Below are positions 47,103 to 57,602 of a stretch of DNA of 64,000 nt, one piece after another. Within the stretch, counting starts at the first letter, position 1; each line of letters starts with the position of its first letter. The notes beneath the pieces were generated by a model. It had not been told where the DNA came from. It did not search any database and worked only from the letters and a program-made list of their open reading frames with translations. The translations under genes were made by a program, and so were the position numbers. Origin of the DNA: Trichodesmium erythraeum GBRTRLIN201 (GTDB taxonomy: Bacteria; Cyanobacteriota; Cyanobacteriia; Cyanobacteriales; Microcoleaceae); assembly GCA_018457135.1 (NCBI GenBank), contig JAGGDU010000176.1, positions 1 to 64,000 on the forward strand, in the 5' to 3' direction.

Positions 47103-48152
47103 CTAACTATCAAGATATTGATGTGTTAGAAAAGGCACTTCAACTATTTCCCCTTCTACGTCTCCTACTTGTACTTTTAAACCAACTCCACCCGCTTTTG
47201 TTTTAATATAAGCTAAACCAAAATAACCTTCATTAGTTTCCGTAAAACTTGTGAGTTTTCCTACTTTTTTATCCCCAATTTGTACAACATTTCCTAATTC
47301 TACTTTTCCATTTAAACGCACTCCCCAAAGTCTTTGTTTAACACCTTTATATGTGTTTAAACGCGCAATGGTTTCTTGACCAATATAACAACCTTTTTCA
47401 AAAGAAATAGTATTCCATAAACCTGCTTCGAGAGGGTTGTAGTCATCTGTAAGTTCATAGTCTGGTGCGGGACGACCTTGTTCTATTCTCAGTTGTTGCC
47501 AAAGGCGATCGCCCATTGGTGTTGCTCCTGCTTCTACCAACATTTGCCAAACTTCAGCAGCATTATTTACAGGTACTATCAAGGTGTACCCCTCTTTTGT
47601 TAACCCACTACCAACAGCGACTCTAACTTCTAAATTTTTCAGACTTATTAACTGATGACTAGCATGGGTTATATCTGAGGGAGTTGTAGCTCCTAATTTT
47701 GCTATCAAGTTTTTGCCTTCTATTCCGATAAGACTAAATATGGCATATTCACTGCTGACATCTTTGACTTCTACCTTATCCATTGGAAAGAGATAACGGT
47801 CAAACCATTCGACTAACTTTTGACAACGGCTGGGAGAAACCAGCAAAAAAACCAAACTTTCGGTAACGTAAGCTGTTGCCAAGTCAATGGTGCGAGCAGT
47901 AGGTGTGACAAAAACTGTCTCACAACTTTGTCCTGGTTGCAAAATATTGAAGTTATTGGTGCTTTGGTTATGGAGAAACCGTAGACGCTCATCGTCAGAA
48001 ATTTGTATTAGTCCCCAATGTGAGCGATCGCATAGAGCTACTCCCTCTTTTGTCGCTTTTATTGCTTGAGTATCGTTACCAAAACTAATGGGAATGGAGT
48101 TTTCCAAAGTTGCTCCATGAGATATTTGAATATTTTGTAATTTCTGGTTCAT
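47103..48152 (-). CDS. ygfZ: Folate-binding YgfZ-type protein (GcvT-like)
   Basis: 349 residues. ALCDRSHWGLIQISDDERLR, FLHNQSTNNFNILQPGQSCE and the diagnostic SFEKGCYIGQETIARLNTYK (K-G-C-Y-I-G-Q-E) show a tetrahydrofolate-binding protein of the YgfZ/IBA57 type. It helps build or repair Fe-S clusters in certain enzymes. It converges with yidD (30 bp between the ends). Confidence 0.92.
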   Translation of the reverse strand: MNQKLQNIQISHGATLENSIPISFGNDTQAIKATKEGVALCDRSHWGLIQISDDERLRFLHNQSTNNFNILQPGQSCETVFVTPTARTIDLATAYVTESLVFLLVSPSRCQKLVEWFDRYLFPMDKVEVKDVSSEYAIFSLIGIEGKNLIAKLGATTPSDITHASHQLISLKNLEVRVAVGSGLTKEGYTLIVPVNNAAEVWQMLVEAGATPMGDRLWQQLRIEQGRPAPDYELTDDYNPLEAGLWNTISFEKGCYIGQETIARLNTYKGVKQRLWGVRLNGKVELGNVVQIGDKKVGKLTSFTETNEGYFGLAYIKTKAGGVGLKVQVGDVEGEIVEVPFLTHQYLDS

Positions 48153-48449
48153 CGTTTTAATTTAATCTGGATTTTTTTTGTACAAATATTTGTTTTTTCT
48201 CAAATAATTTCTCTAGAAATCAAATAAATTTAGCTAAGTTATACCAATGTTATTAACTTGAACTATGCTACTTATCTTATATTGAAATGTGAAATAATTT
48301 TCTGAAATTACTAAGCAGGTCAAATTTTTGAATTTTTAAAGTCTTAATACATGACTTCCAATCTTGGAGGCTAAGAGTGGCTCAGAGAGAATTTTTGTTG
48401 GATATTTAGTTATACCTTTTATTTTAAATTAATATTATACTTAAGTATA
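48153..48449. other. AT-rich gap
   Basis: No gene was recognised upstream of ygfZ. It separates that gene from the truncated FGE-like gene. Confidence 0.4.
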
Positions 48450-49046
48450 TTACCTTATTAAATAATGAACATGGGCTAAATAACTTTTTTGATAATTAAA
48501 TTGCGAGTCCCAGATATTACCGTGCATATCATATAGACCAAAGGCATTGGCTGGAAAAATACCCACATCTGTTGTTTCTCTTCTATATTTTTCTTTAGGA
48601 GCATTGCCGTAAGGACACCCGTAGCCATCAAAGTTAACTAATTCAGATATTATAGTTTCTCCAAAATAGAAAGGTGTAGTTGTTCCTGCGCGACAAGCAT
48701 ATTCCCACTGACTCTCACTAGGTAAACTATATTTTTTACCTGTTTTTACAGATAACTTTTGACAAAATTTTGTGGCATTATCCCGAATTATTTTATTAAA
48801 TGGGAAAGATGTAGAAATCTGAAATTCTACAGGACGGTTTCTTCCTCTAAAATGTGAAGGATTACTACCTGTAATTGCTTGATATTGGTCTTGAGTTATA
48901 GGGTATTTACTCATATAAAAAGGTGGGAGAGTTACTTCATGTTGCAGAGCTTTCCTATCCCCTTCGAATGCTTCATTTTGAGGTAATCCCATAATGAAGC
49001 TTCCCCCAGGAATATAAATCATTGCCAATTTAATTCCATTGCCCAA
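48450..49046 (-). pseudogene. Formylglycine-generating-enzyme-like (SUMF1) fragment
   Basis: 198 codons. The N-terminal MIYIPGGSFIMGLPQNEAFE, YPITQDQYQAITGSNPSHFR, YSLPSESQWEYACRAGTTTP and FGLYDMHGNIWD match the FGE-sulfatase fold. The normal MHGNVWEW..D.H...Y continuation, including the catalytic Cys region, is missing, replaced by the unrelated tail SQFNYQKSYLAHVHYLIR. The upstream end is also cut (the domain usually starts a few residues earlier). It is probably a broken gene. Confidence 0.7.
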
Positions 49047-49309
49047 GTCTTATATTTTTTGTCTAGCGCTTTTCTTGTTACGATTAATAATACTGCCAGA
49101 ATTATTTACTTCTAAACACTTCAAAAGTAAATAATTCTCCCCGTAGCTTTTGGTTTTCTTTTTATAGTTGGAGTAATAGTTCTACTATTTGACGCACTTT
49201 TTCATCTGCAATCTGTTCTAGGTCAATTAATTGTATCATATTCCACTAATTTATCTGATAATAGTTTTTGTTTCATATATCATATTTTATAATGCTAGCT
49301 GTACCTTTT

Positions 49310-49545
49310 ATTTTCTTACCCCGATTTACTAAGCGGATACATTTTTATCATGGTAAAAGCATAGAATAAGTGGTGGAATTAGGAGAATATTCTATATATT
49401 ATTTACCTCCCTATTCACCTGAAAATAATAAAATAGAAAATTAGTGGGCAGCCATAAAAAATATCGATTAAACCAAGATTTTCAGAGTTTGAAACAGTGA
49501 GATAAAAATAGATGCAGTATTTAAAAATTGTCTCTTACATATTTT
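49310..49545 (+). pseudogene. IS630-type DDE C-terminal relic
   Basis: The plus-strand frame reads VELGEYSIYYLPPYSPENNK, IEN, WAAIKN. LPPYSP.NNPIE..WA.IK is the C-terminal signature of IS630-type transposases. It is a short relic with a stop. Confidence 0.6.
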
Positions 49546-49580
49546 TATCATACTATAACTATTAACTTATAAATTATGAC

Positions 49581-49961
49581 TTATGACGGTAAATCTGCTA
49601 TCATATTTTCTACTACTTTCAGAGCCTTTTCATCAAGAAGCTCCCAATTAACATTTCCTTCTTGATTAAGTAGGTTAATGTCAATATCAACTTCTACTAT
49701 TTCATCAGCAGAATGAGTAGAAAAATAGTTACTAAAACAAACTTGATAGCAAAGTTCCCAGAGATTAATACTAATTTTTTGGTCTTGATGTTCTAAATCT
49801 AATCTATAACCTGGAATTGGTGTTTTTACTTCTTCATAAGTACCTTTCCAAGTAGAATTTTCGAGTTTTTTCCGAATATGATCTAGTATTCTAATAAAAG
49901 CAGGCTGCATTAGTAGTTCTGCTTGTTCCCAGGCTATAATATTATTAATTTTTGGCCTCAT
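49581..49961 (-). CDS. Conserved cyanobacterial protein of unknown function
   Basis: 126 residues. IIAWEQAELLMQPAFIRILD, HIRKKLENSTWKGTYEEVKT, PIPGYRLDLEHQDQKISINL, WELCYQVCFSNYF and the end NWELLDEKALKVVENMIADL are familiar from cyanobacterial hypothetical proteins. No catalytic motif or membrane segment is visible. A role cannot be given. It is a single gene between relics and trpS. Confidence 0.7.
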   Translation of the reverse strand: MRPKINNIIAWEQAELLMQPAFIRILDHIRKKLENSTWKGTYEEVKTPIPGYRLDLEHQDQKISINLWELCYQVCFSNYFSTHSADEIVEVDIDINLLNQEGNVNWELLDEKALKVVENMIADLPS

Positions 49962-50459
49962 TTTTTTTATTTATAAATATTCTGATCTTAATTTGGAAAT
50001 AATTATTTGCAATTTATAGTAAATTTAAGGCAGTATTTTGATTTAAAAATAAAGCATATTTATCCGGAACTGAAATAGTAATGGCGAAGATTTTTTACCA
50101 AACCTTAAAAGAGAGGTCTATTGACCTAATTTTTTATTTAATTATTAACTGTTATAGAGAATCTTATCTAGCGTCAGGTAGATTCTAAAGATGGCACGAA
50201 GCACACCCTATGAAAACTTTAAGGTTAATATTTTTACCTCATATCCACAGAATCTACTCTCATCCAAATAATTACCATAAAAATTTGATTTTATCAGCAT
50301 TTCTTGCCTTCCAGTGAAGCCGGAGGTACTAATAACTGATAAGTTAAATAACTTTTGGCTTTTGTTTTTTGACTTCAGTGCAGAGAATATTTAATGAGGT
50401 ACTAAATATGTTATTGTTAATTATTAATTAATTTTGAACAATTTAAAGTTAAAAAAATA
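49962..50459. other. Gap upstream of trpS
   Basis: No gene. There is a small hairpin near 50158-50187 (AGAATCT...AGATTCT). Confidence 0.4.
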
Positions 50460-51479
50460 ATGGGTAAACAGCGAGTACTCTCTGGAGTTCAACCAACTGG
50501 AAACCTTCATATTGGTAACTATTTAGGTGCAATTCGCAACTGGGTAGAAGGGCAAAAAGAATACGATAATTTTTTCTGTGTAGTAGATTTGCACGCTATC
50601 ACAGTACCCCATAATCCTGTTACTCTAGCTACAGATACCTATACTATTGCCGCTTTATATCTGGCCTGCGGTATAGACCTGAACTATTCTACCATATTCG
50701 TTCAATCTCATATTCCTGCTCATAGTGAATTAACATGGTTTCTCAACTGTATTACTCCCCTAAATTGGTTGACAGATATGATTCAATTTAAGGAAAAAGC
50801 AATTAAACAAGGAGAGAATGTAGGTACAGGTTTATTAGATTATCCAGTTTTAATGGCTGCAGATATTCTACTTTATGATGCAGATAAAGTTCCTGTTGGA
50901 GAAGACCAAAAACAACATTTAGAACTTACCCGCGATATAGCAGTTAGGTTTAATCATCAATTTGGTCAGGGAAGAACTATATTAAAATTACCAGATCCTT
51001 TGATTAGAAAAGAGGGTGCGCGGGTAATGAGTTTGACAGATGGTACTAGCAAAATGTCTAAATCTGACCCTTCAGAATTGAGTAGAATTAATCTATTAGA
51101 CCCTCCAGATGTAATTACTAAAAAAATTAAACGTTGCAAAACAGATGTAATTAAAGGCCTGGAATTTGATAATCCTGAACGACCTGAATGTAATAATTTA
51201 TTGACTCTTTATGAATTATTTTCAGCTAAAACAAAGGAAGAGGTAATCACAGAATGTCAAGACCTAGGATGGGGTAAGTTTAAGCCTTTATTAACTGAGG
51301 CAACTATTGAAGCTTTAACACCAATTCAAACAAAATATAAAGCAGTAATGGATGATCAAGGTTATCTCAAATCTGTTTTAGCTCAAGGAAAACAAAAAGC
51401 AGAAGCGATCGCTAATCAAACTCTAGAAAAAGTTAAAAAAGCTTTAGGTTATTCTGTGTTAATAGGCAATAAGGAATAG
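50460..51479 (+). CDS. trpS: Tryptophanyl-tRNA synthetase
   Basis: 339 residues. The class I signature is seen as VQPTGNLHIGNYLGAIRN (HIGN) and the second motif as TSKMSKSDPSELSRI (KMSKS). The remaining text (CIDLNYSTIFVQSHIPAHSE; LMAADILLYDADKVPVGEDQ) fits the bacterial TrpRS. It attaches tryptophan to its tRNA. metF follows 165 bp later on the same strand. Confidence 0.97.
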   Translation: MGKQRVLSGVQPTGNLHIGNYLGAIRNWVEGQKEYDNFFCVVDLHAITVPHNPVTLATDTYTIAALYLACGIDLNYSTIFVQSHIPAHSELTWFLNCITPLNWLTDMIQFKEKAIKQGENVGTGLLDYPVLMAADILLYDADKVPVGEDQKQHLELTRDIAVRFNHQFGQGRTILKLPDPLIRKEGARVMSLTDGTSKMSKSDPSELSRINLLDPPDVITKKIKRCKTDVIKGLEFDNPERPECNNLLTLYELFSAKTKEEVITECQDLGWGKFKPLLTEATIEALTPIQTKYKAVMDDQGYLKSVLAQGKQKAEAIANQTLEKVKKALGYSVLIGNKE

Positions 51480-51644
51480 GGCATATAAAAAAAATTATTT
51501 GTTAATAATTCATGGCTGATAACTTAAGGCTAAATGCTTACTATTGATTAATAACTAACAGCAATTTTTATCAGAGTTAATTTATCCAATAGTCATAACA
51601 AAAATTACCAACTTAACCATAACTAAATAAATAAATACGAATAT

Positions 51645-52535
51645 ATGAATAGATTTCGCAATGCGGTTAAATCAGGAGAATTTTTAATCACTGCTGAAGT
51701 AGCACCACCCAAAGGAGCTGACCCAACTCACATGATTCAAATGGCTGAAACTCTCAAAGGTAGAGTTCATGCAGTTAATATTACTGATGGTAGTCGTGCC
51801 GTATTAAGAATGTCCTCATTAGCAGCTTCTATGATTTTGAAGAATGTGGGCATAGAACCAATATGTCAAGTAGCTTGTCGCGATCGTAACCGTATAGCTT
51901 TACAAGCTGACCTCATGGGAGCTTCAGCTTTAGGACTTCACAATATTTTGGCCTTGACTGGAGACCCTGTCAAAGTAGGAGACCATGAAAAAGCCAGAAG
52001 TGTATTTGACATGGAGTCCATTCGTCTATTACAAATGATTGCTAAGTTAAACCAAGGCATAGACTGGAATGAAAAAGCTTTACCAGATGGATCAACAGAT
52101 TTATTTGTAGGTGCTGCGGTAGACCCTCAGTCTCCTAGTTGGTCAGGATTAAAAAGACGGTTTGAACTTAAATTATTAGCAGGATCTCAATTTTTTCAAA
52201 GTCAATTAATTTCTGATTTTGATAAACTAGAAAAATTTATGAATCAAATTGCAGTTGATAGTAATAAGCCAATTTTAGCTGGAATATTTTTGCTAAAATC
52301 TGCCAAAAATGCTGCATTTATTAATAAATATGTACCCGGAATTGATATACCAGAACATATTATTAATCGTTTAGCAAATGCAGAAAAACCTTTACAAGAA
52401 GGAATAAAAATTGCTGCCGAACAAGTTAAAATTTCAAGCAAAATTTGTCATGGAGTTCATCTTATGGCAGTCAAGAGAGAAGACTTAATTCCCCAAATAT
52501 TAGATATGGCTGAAATTTCTCCAATTTCCAATTAG
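51645..52535 (+). CDS. metF: Methylenetetrahydrofolate reductase
   Basis: 296 residues. FLITAEVAPPKGADPTHMIQ, VHAVNITDGSRAVLRMSSLA, EPICQVACRDRNRIALQADL and LGLHNILALTGDPVKVGDH match the MTHFR (MetF) TIM barrel. It reduces 5,10-methylene-THF to 5-methyl-THF, which feeds methionine synthesis. The terminator hairpin downstream suggests it is the last gene of its unit. Confidence 0.9.
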   Translation: MNRFRNAVKSGEFLITAEVAPPKGADPTHMIQMAETLKGRVHAVNITDGSRAVLRMSSLAASMILKNVGIEPICQVACRDRNRIALQADLMGASALGLHNILALTGDPVKVGDHEKARSVFDMESIRLLQMIAKLNQGIDWNEKALPDGSTDLFVGAAVDPQSPSWSGLKRRFELKLLAGSQFFQSQLISDFDKLEKFMNQIAVDSNKPILAGIFLLKSAKNAAFINKYVPGIDIPEHIINRLANAEKPLQEGIKIAAEQVKISSKICHGVHLMAVKREDLIPQILDMAEISPISN

Positions 52536-52561
52536 AGACTAAATAAAAAAATAATAACTTT

Positions 52562-52593
52562 GTAGGGACTTGGGGTGGAACGTCCCTACTTTT
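52562..52593 (+). terminator. Probable terminator after metF
   Basis: GTAGGGAC (52562-52569) and GTCCCTAC (52582-52589) pair perfectly and are followed by TTTT. The same GTAGGGAC/GTCCCTAC hairpin is a widespread small repeat in cyanobacteria. Confidence 0.65.
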
Positions 52594-52832
52594 GTGATCT
52601 ACTTAAATAAAAGTGGTGTAAGATTTATTTTTATAGATACCTTCTCTTTGTGAAGTTAAATTTTTTGTTCTTTTGAGTAAGATACATAATTAGTTTTTGG
52701 GCTCATAATATAATTACAACGATAATTTCTGATAATTTCAAACTAACTATTAATTAAAGCTCATCATATCGTTTTCTCTTAGTCCTCAAAACAGACTGCT
52801 CTCCCACTACTAAAATTTATACGATGACTTTT

Positions 52833-52874
52833 AAACTTTTAATTTTAAACTTTTAATTTTAAACTTTTAATTTT
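52833..52874 (+). repeat. Three 14-bp tandem repeats
   Basis: AAACTTTTAATTTT occurs three times in a row (52833-52846, 52847-52860, 52861-52874), just downstream of the DUF2358 gene. Confidence 0.9.
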
Positions 52875-52894
52875 TAACTTTGTATTTGAGTATA

Positions 52895-53302
52895 TTACTT
52901 CTGCTGAAAAAACTGCTTTAGTATTTCACTTGGTTTCCTATCCCATGTATCAATATGCTCATAAATTAATCCATCTTGATTCAACTTATAAGTGGAATAA
53001 CCATTAAAAAAAATCTTAGCTTTCCAAGGAACTCTTAAGATACCACGCACAGTCCAATTTGCCACAATTATATCTTCTGCTGTTTGCTGAAGATCATGTA
53101 AATCAAAATAAAGTTCCGTAAAAAATAGCTTTCCATGAAAGCGCAAAGTCCAAAAAATTATTCGGTAATTAAACTTCCATTTAAAAGTATTTACTGGGTC
53201 TTTAAAGAAAATATCTTTAGTATAAATATCGTAAGAAATATCTTTTTCAAACAAAGTTGGTAAATCTAATTTTAGTCTCTCAATAACTTGTTGAACTTGC
53301 AC
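52895..53302 (-). CDS. DUF2358 protein
   Basis: 135 residues. LPTLFEKDISYDIYTKDIFF, DPVNTFKWKFNYRIIFWTLR, VANWTVRGILRVPWKAKIFF and HIDTWDRKP match the cyanobacterial/plant DUF2358, an NTF2-like fold by analogy. The function is unknown. It is a single gene, with no partner visible. Confidence 0.85.
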   Translation of the reverse strand: MQVQQVIERLKLDLPTLFEKDISYDIYTKDIFFKDPVNTFKWKFNYRIIFWTLRFHGKLFFTELYFDLHDLQQTAEDIIVANWTVRGILRVPWKAKIFFNGYSTYKLNQDGLIYEHIDTWDRKPSEILKQFFQQK

Positions 53303-54060
53303 TTAAATTTTCCTCACCACAAAATTATCTAACAGAACAATTGGGTTTAAAGTATTTCCCATGCATAATTGGGTAATTTTTTCGTTAATTATTTCAATAA
53401 ATATGTTATTTTTTTTGAAAAAAAATCTGTTAGTTTTCTAAAAAATTCGAGAATTATATTGGGGCTCTTTTGTATTTTTAAAACTACTACAACGCATTAT
53501 TTTTTGTTTATAACTATAGATGTTTTTTAAGCTCTGGATTAGTTTAAATCCTGAAAGTTTTTTTGTGATTAAACAATTTTTTTATCAAAATCAAGAAGAG
53601 TAAAATATCAAAAAAATTACTCTATTTTTTGCTTAATAAGTTGAACATTTAGATAGTTTAGAGAGACATAAATAAATACTGGAGCTTTTGACATATTTGA
53701 ATTTAAAAATTTGCTTACCACAAAATAGTCAATTTATCCACAATTATGAAAAATGAGAATAGAACAATTAGTTGTTCATCTAAAAGCAAGTTAAAAGCGA
53801 TCGCCTCTCAAAATAACTAAATTATAAGCATTTTTAGGTTCAAATTTTTTTTCGGGAATATTAGTAGCATAAATCATACTACTCTTAATAATATCATATA
53901 AGTGAGGCAAAATTCCAAAAATATTGAAATTTCCTGAGAAAGTTGGGAAAATTTTTCTTGAATTTTGTCATATATTTATGAAACAAATAAAAAAAAATCA
54001 TAGTAAAAACCTCGTATTTATAAATAAAATTTATACTAGTTTTACCCGACTACTGAAATT
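53303..54060. other. AT-rich gap
   Basis: No gene was recognised. A GCGATCGC site lies near 53800. Confidence 0.4.
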
Positions 54061-55191
54061 TCAGAAAATTCCTTTAATTCTTTCAACTGTCCGTTGATTT
54101 TCTTCAGAAGTTCCTATGGTAATTCTTAATCCTCCACCAGTATGACGAATTAGAGTTCCCTGAGTTTTAAGTCGTTGCATTAAACTACTTAAACTCTGAT
54201 CTTGGGAACTTTTACCCATTAACTTTAATCCTTCATCTGTCAGTCTCATATATAAAAAATTAGCCGCACTTTTCCAAACTTTTAAAGCAGGAATTTCCCC
54301 AAAAGTAGCAAATAATTTACTTCTTTCCCTCAAAATTTCTGGGATAAAAGATAGTAAATGTTGACTATGATTAAGTACTAATTGAGCAGCAGCTTGAGAA
54401 AAACTTGGTAAGTTATAAGGAAGGCGAACTTTTTCCAAATTAATAATAATTTCTGGGTGAGCGATCGCATATCCTACCCGTAATGAAGCCAACCTAAAAG
54501 CTTTAGAAAAAGTTCTTAAAATTACCCAATTAGGATGTTGATTTAATTCTTCAGCCAAAGAAGTCTGACTAAACTCAAAATAAGCCTCATCAATTACTAC
54601 TAAAATATCATCAGGCAAACTTCGTAGCCATACTAATTCTTGAGAATTTAAAGCATTGGCAGTTGGAGAATTTGGATGAACAACAAATATCGCTTTAATA
54701 GAGGGATTTTTTGTGTGATTAATAGCATCTTCAGCAGCAGTAATATCTATTTCAAAATTCGATTCTTTTCTCCCCACATTTACCACAGGAATACCTAAAG
54801 TTTGAGCCAGAATAGAATACATAGAGAAAGTAGGAGTTGCTGTCAAAATAGAACCCTCGCCACCTACACAGGTAACAATTAATAGAGAGCGAATTAATTC
54901 ATCTGAACCGTTACCAACAGAAATATTATTAGCAGAAATATTAGCTGAGGGAGTTACCTCATTGACATATTTGGCTATTGCTTCCTTAAGTTTTAAATGA
55001 CTCCCATCAGGATAACGGTTTGTTTCAATTAACTGTTGATAATTTTCTGCTAACTTTTGTTTCAAATTATCTGGCAAATCATAAGGACATTCATTCGTAT
55101 CTAATCTATCCAGAAGTATTTCTGAACTACCAGCAGAATGAGGAGTATAAGCTTTAAGGTTATTAAGGTTTGAACGAATAAAAGTAAACAT
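54061..55191 (-). CDS. hisC: Histidinol-phosphate aminotransferase
   Basis: 376 residues. [69 protein letters not shown] and the PLP-Lys motif [18 protein letters not shown] are typical of HisC. It makes histidinol phosphate from imidazole acetol phosphate in histidine synthesis. No other his gene is near, as is normal in cyanobacteria. Confidence 0.95.
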   Translation of the reverse strand: MFTFIRSNLNNLKAYTPHSAGSSEILLDRLDTNECPYDLPDNLKQKLAENYQQLIETNRYPDGSHLKLKEAIAKYVNEVTPSANISANNISVGNGSDELIRSLLIVTCVGGEGSILTATPTFSMYSILAQTLGIPVVNVGRKESNFEIDITAAEDAINHTKNPSIKAIFVVHPNSPTANALNSQELVWLRSLPDDILVVIDEAYFEFSQTSLAEELNQHPNWVILRTFSKAFRLASLRVGYAIAHPEIIINLEKVRLPYNLPSFSQAAAQLVLNHSQHLLSFIPEILRERSKLFATFGEIPALKVWKSAANFLYMRLTDEGLKLMGKSSQDQSLSSLMQRLKTQGTLIRHTGGGLRITIGTSEENQRTVERIKGIF

Positions 55192-55613
55192 AGTTTAATT
55201 AAATAATTTCTGCTGGTTAATTAGAGTATATCATTTACTATAGACTTTACGGGATTATTCAGAAAATTAAACTACAATAAATAATACCAAACTCAGTTAT
55301 TAAAAGCTAATTATGCAGTTATCTAAAAAGTCAGTATTAACAGGTAATAGATAGAATATATCTGAAAATATATTCCTTAATATTCCTACCCCAAGGAATT
55401 ACTTTTTTTGAGTTTAATTGTCATAGTTATATCAGAGCGATCGCTACTTTTCATAAAGAAGAATAAAAAAATATAAATAATATTTGGTATTGGAGAATAG
55501 TTGATTATAGAGACAAGTTTTTTATTTCCTTTTTGTAGCTTTCAGCTATTAGCCATCAGCTCTTATATTTTTCATCAATGAAGTAAGCATTTGCTTAACT
55601 GACTATTAGTTAG
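55192..55613. other. AT-rich gap
   Basis: No gene was seen between hisC and larE. A GCGATCGC-type site lies at about 55437. Confidence 0.4.
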
Positions 55614-56477
55614 TTAACTTCTAATACTTTGAAACAACCCTGCTCCCAATACCTCCGGCGACAAAACCTGATTTAACTTTCCACTCCGATATCCTTCTAA
55701 ATCTAAAGTCACATAAATAAAGCCAAACTCTTGAAACTTTTTTACTAATTTAGGCAAATCTATTGTCAACACGAATTCCTTAATTTTTTCTGGCAAAATT
55801 TCAATTCGAGCAGTATCTTTTTCTGAACGTACCCGTAAACTTTTTAATCCCAAATTTCGCAAATATCTTTCTCCGCGCCCCACCCTTTGTAACTTTTCTA
55901 AAGTAATTTCTTCTCCATAAGGAAACCGGGAACTTAAACAAGGTTGAGAAGGTTTATCCCACCAAGGTAAATCTAAATCTTTCGCAAGTTGTCTAACTTC
56001 AAACTTACTAATTCCTACTTCTGCTAAAGGCGATCTTGCACCTCTTTCTTTTGCTGCTTGAATGCCAGGACGGTAATCTCGTAGATCGTCAGCATTAACT
56101 CCATCTAATACATAAAAATAACCTCTTTTTAAAGCCAAAGGTTTGAGAGTATCATGCAATTCACTTTTGCAAAAATAGCAACGGTTTATGGGATTAGAAG
56201 TATAATTTTTATTCTCCATTTCATTAGTTTTTACCTCTTCATGAGAAATACCAATAACTGCTGCTTGAATGCGAGCATCTTCCAAATCTTCAGGTAATAA
56301 GGAAGGAGAAACAGCAGTGATAGCTAAAGCCTTATCTCCCAAAATATCATAAGCAACTTTTGCCACTAAAGTGCTATCTATTCCACCAGAGTAAGCAATT
56401 AAAGCTTTCTCCATTTCAGCAAATATATTTTTCAGCTCTTCTAATTTTTTTGTTAACATTATCTTTTTTATTATCAA
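55614..56477 (-). CDS. larE: LarE, sacrificial-sulfur transferase for the nickel-pincer cofactor
   Basis: 287 residues. The PP-loop motif ALIAYSGGIDSTLVAKVAYD is seen, plus NPINRCYFCKSELHDTL (Cys-x2-Cys) and WWDKPSQPCLSSRFPYGEEI with a third Cys. Three Cys of this kind suggest the [4Fe-4S]-cluster form of LarE, an inference. LarE adds sulfur to carboxylated pyridinium mononucleotide made by LarB (16968-17753). An alternative start six codons on (56459) is possible. Confidence 0.93.
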   Translation of the reverse strand: MIIKKIMLTKKLEELKNIFAEMEKALIAYSGGIDSTLVAKVAYDILGDKALAITAVSPSLLPEDLEDARIQAAVIGISHEEVKTNEMENKNYTSNPINRCYFCKSELHDTLKPLALKRGYFYVLDGVNADDLRDYRPGIQAAKERGARSPLAEVGISKFEVRQLAKDLDLPWWDKPSQPCLSSRFPYGEEITLEKLQRVGRGERYLRNLGLKSLRVRSEKDTARIEILPEKIKEFVLTIDLPKLVKKFQEFGFIYVTLDLEGYRSGKLNQVLSPEVLGAGLFQSIRS

Positions 56478-56784
56478 ATAAATAGCATTTTTAAAATTAC
56501 TAAGTAATAATTTTTTTTCTAGTTTATCTCTATCCTCTTTACCAATTTATATTAATTATTACATGTTAATATTATACTCCTTATTTATGATAAATATAAT
56601 CCTAATAACTTTTTGATAATCAATAGCTATTAGCAGATTAATTGTTGTTCTAAAATTACGGATATTATATGGAACATCCCTACCCTCCCACTCTTGATAA
56701 ATTTAGAAAAGTTTTTTCTCAAAAGTCTTACTAAACCACCATCTCTTCTAATCCCTAATCCCTAAAAAAAATGGAATTACTATA
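56478..56784. other. AT-rich gap
   Basis: No gene. A broken copy of the small GGAAC...TCCCTAC repeat is at about 56670. Confidence 0.35.
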
Positions 56785-57573
56785 TCAAAATTCTCGCCTA
56801 GCAAATATAGCAATAGTAATTGATAAAAGCAATATTATATAGAGCAAAGCATAACCAAAATTACTAACTAAATTAGCCATACTTGGCAGTAAACCATAAA
56901 CTGCATCATTTTTCAAATTTAATCTGCTTAAATCTGGCAATATAACATATAATCCCATCATTAACTTTTTAATTCCAGGGTTATCACTTAAATCGCCCAA
57001 CTTCACCAAATCTCTACTTAAATTTCCCATCAAATAGATACCAAATGTAAATAATGTTGCTAATAAAGAACTGGTAAATACACCAAATAAAATTGCCACC
57101 GCCGTAAGTAATGACAACTGAATAAATATAAATATTACAGTTACTAAAATGCTACCTATAGGATAAGAAATTCCACTTAAACTAAGAATCAATCCATATA
57201 TTACAGTCATAACTATCAATAAAACAGCTAAAACTGCCGATAAACCAATATGTTTACCAACAATTAATTCTGAACGACTCAAAGGTTTAGCAACCAAAAT
57301 ATAAACAGTACGTTTTTCAATTTCCTTATTTACTAAATTTGTGCCAATAAAAACTGTCACAATTAAACCTAAAATACTAATAGCTGCCAACCCAAAGTCT
57401 AAAATTATTTTATCATCTGTACCTACAGATAATTCTGGAATTAACCTCACAGCAGCTACCATTAATAAAGCAAATAAACCGATTATATAAAGAATTCGAT
57501 CGCGAATTGCTTCCCCAAATACATTCTTCGCAATTTTAACAATTCTCCCCATATTCATAGAATATTTTCTCAC
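56785..57573 (-). CDS. fraE: FraE-like ABC-2 permease
   Basis: 262 residues. MGRIVKIAKNVFGEAIRDRI begins a six-helix ABC-2 permease; VKEIEKRTVYILVAKPLSR-like text (TNLVNKEIEKRTVYILVAKP) is the family loop. In Anabaena FraE follows FraC and FraD and is needed for filament integrity and communication between cells. Here too it comes after fraC and fraD on the same strand, with 29 bp to fraD. The first seven residues before MGR may not be translated. Confidence 0.85.
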   Translation of the reverse strand: MRKYSMNMGRIVKIAKNVFGEAIRDRILYIIGLFALLMVAAVRLIPELSVGTDDKIILDFGLAAISILGLIVTVFIGTNLVNKEIEKRTVYILVAKPLSRSELIVGKHIGLSAVLAVLLIVMTVIYGLILSLSGISYPIGSILVTVIFIFIQLSLLTAVAILFGVFTSSLLATLFTFGIYLMGNLSRDLVKLGDLSDNPGIKKLMMGLYVILPDLSRLNLKNDAVYGLLPSMANLVSNFGYALLYIILLLSITIAIFARREF

Positions 57574-57602
57574 CTCTCACTTCATTTTTTTTTCATTCAG
57601 AT

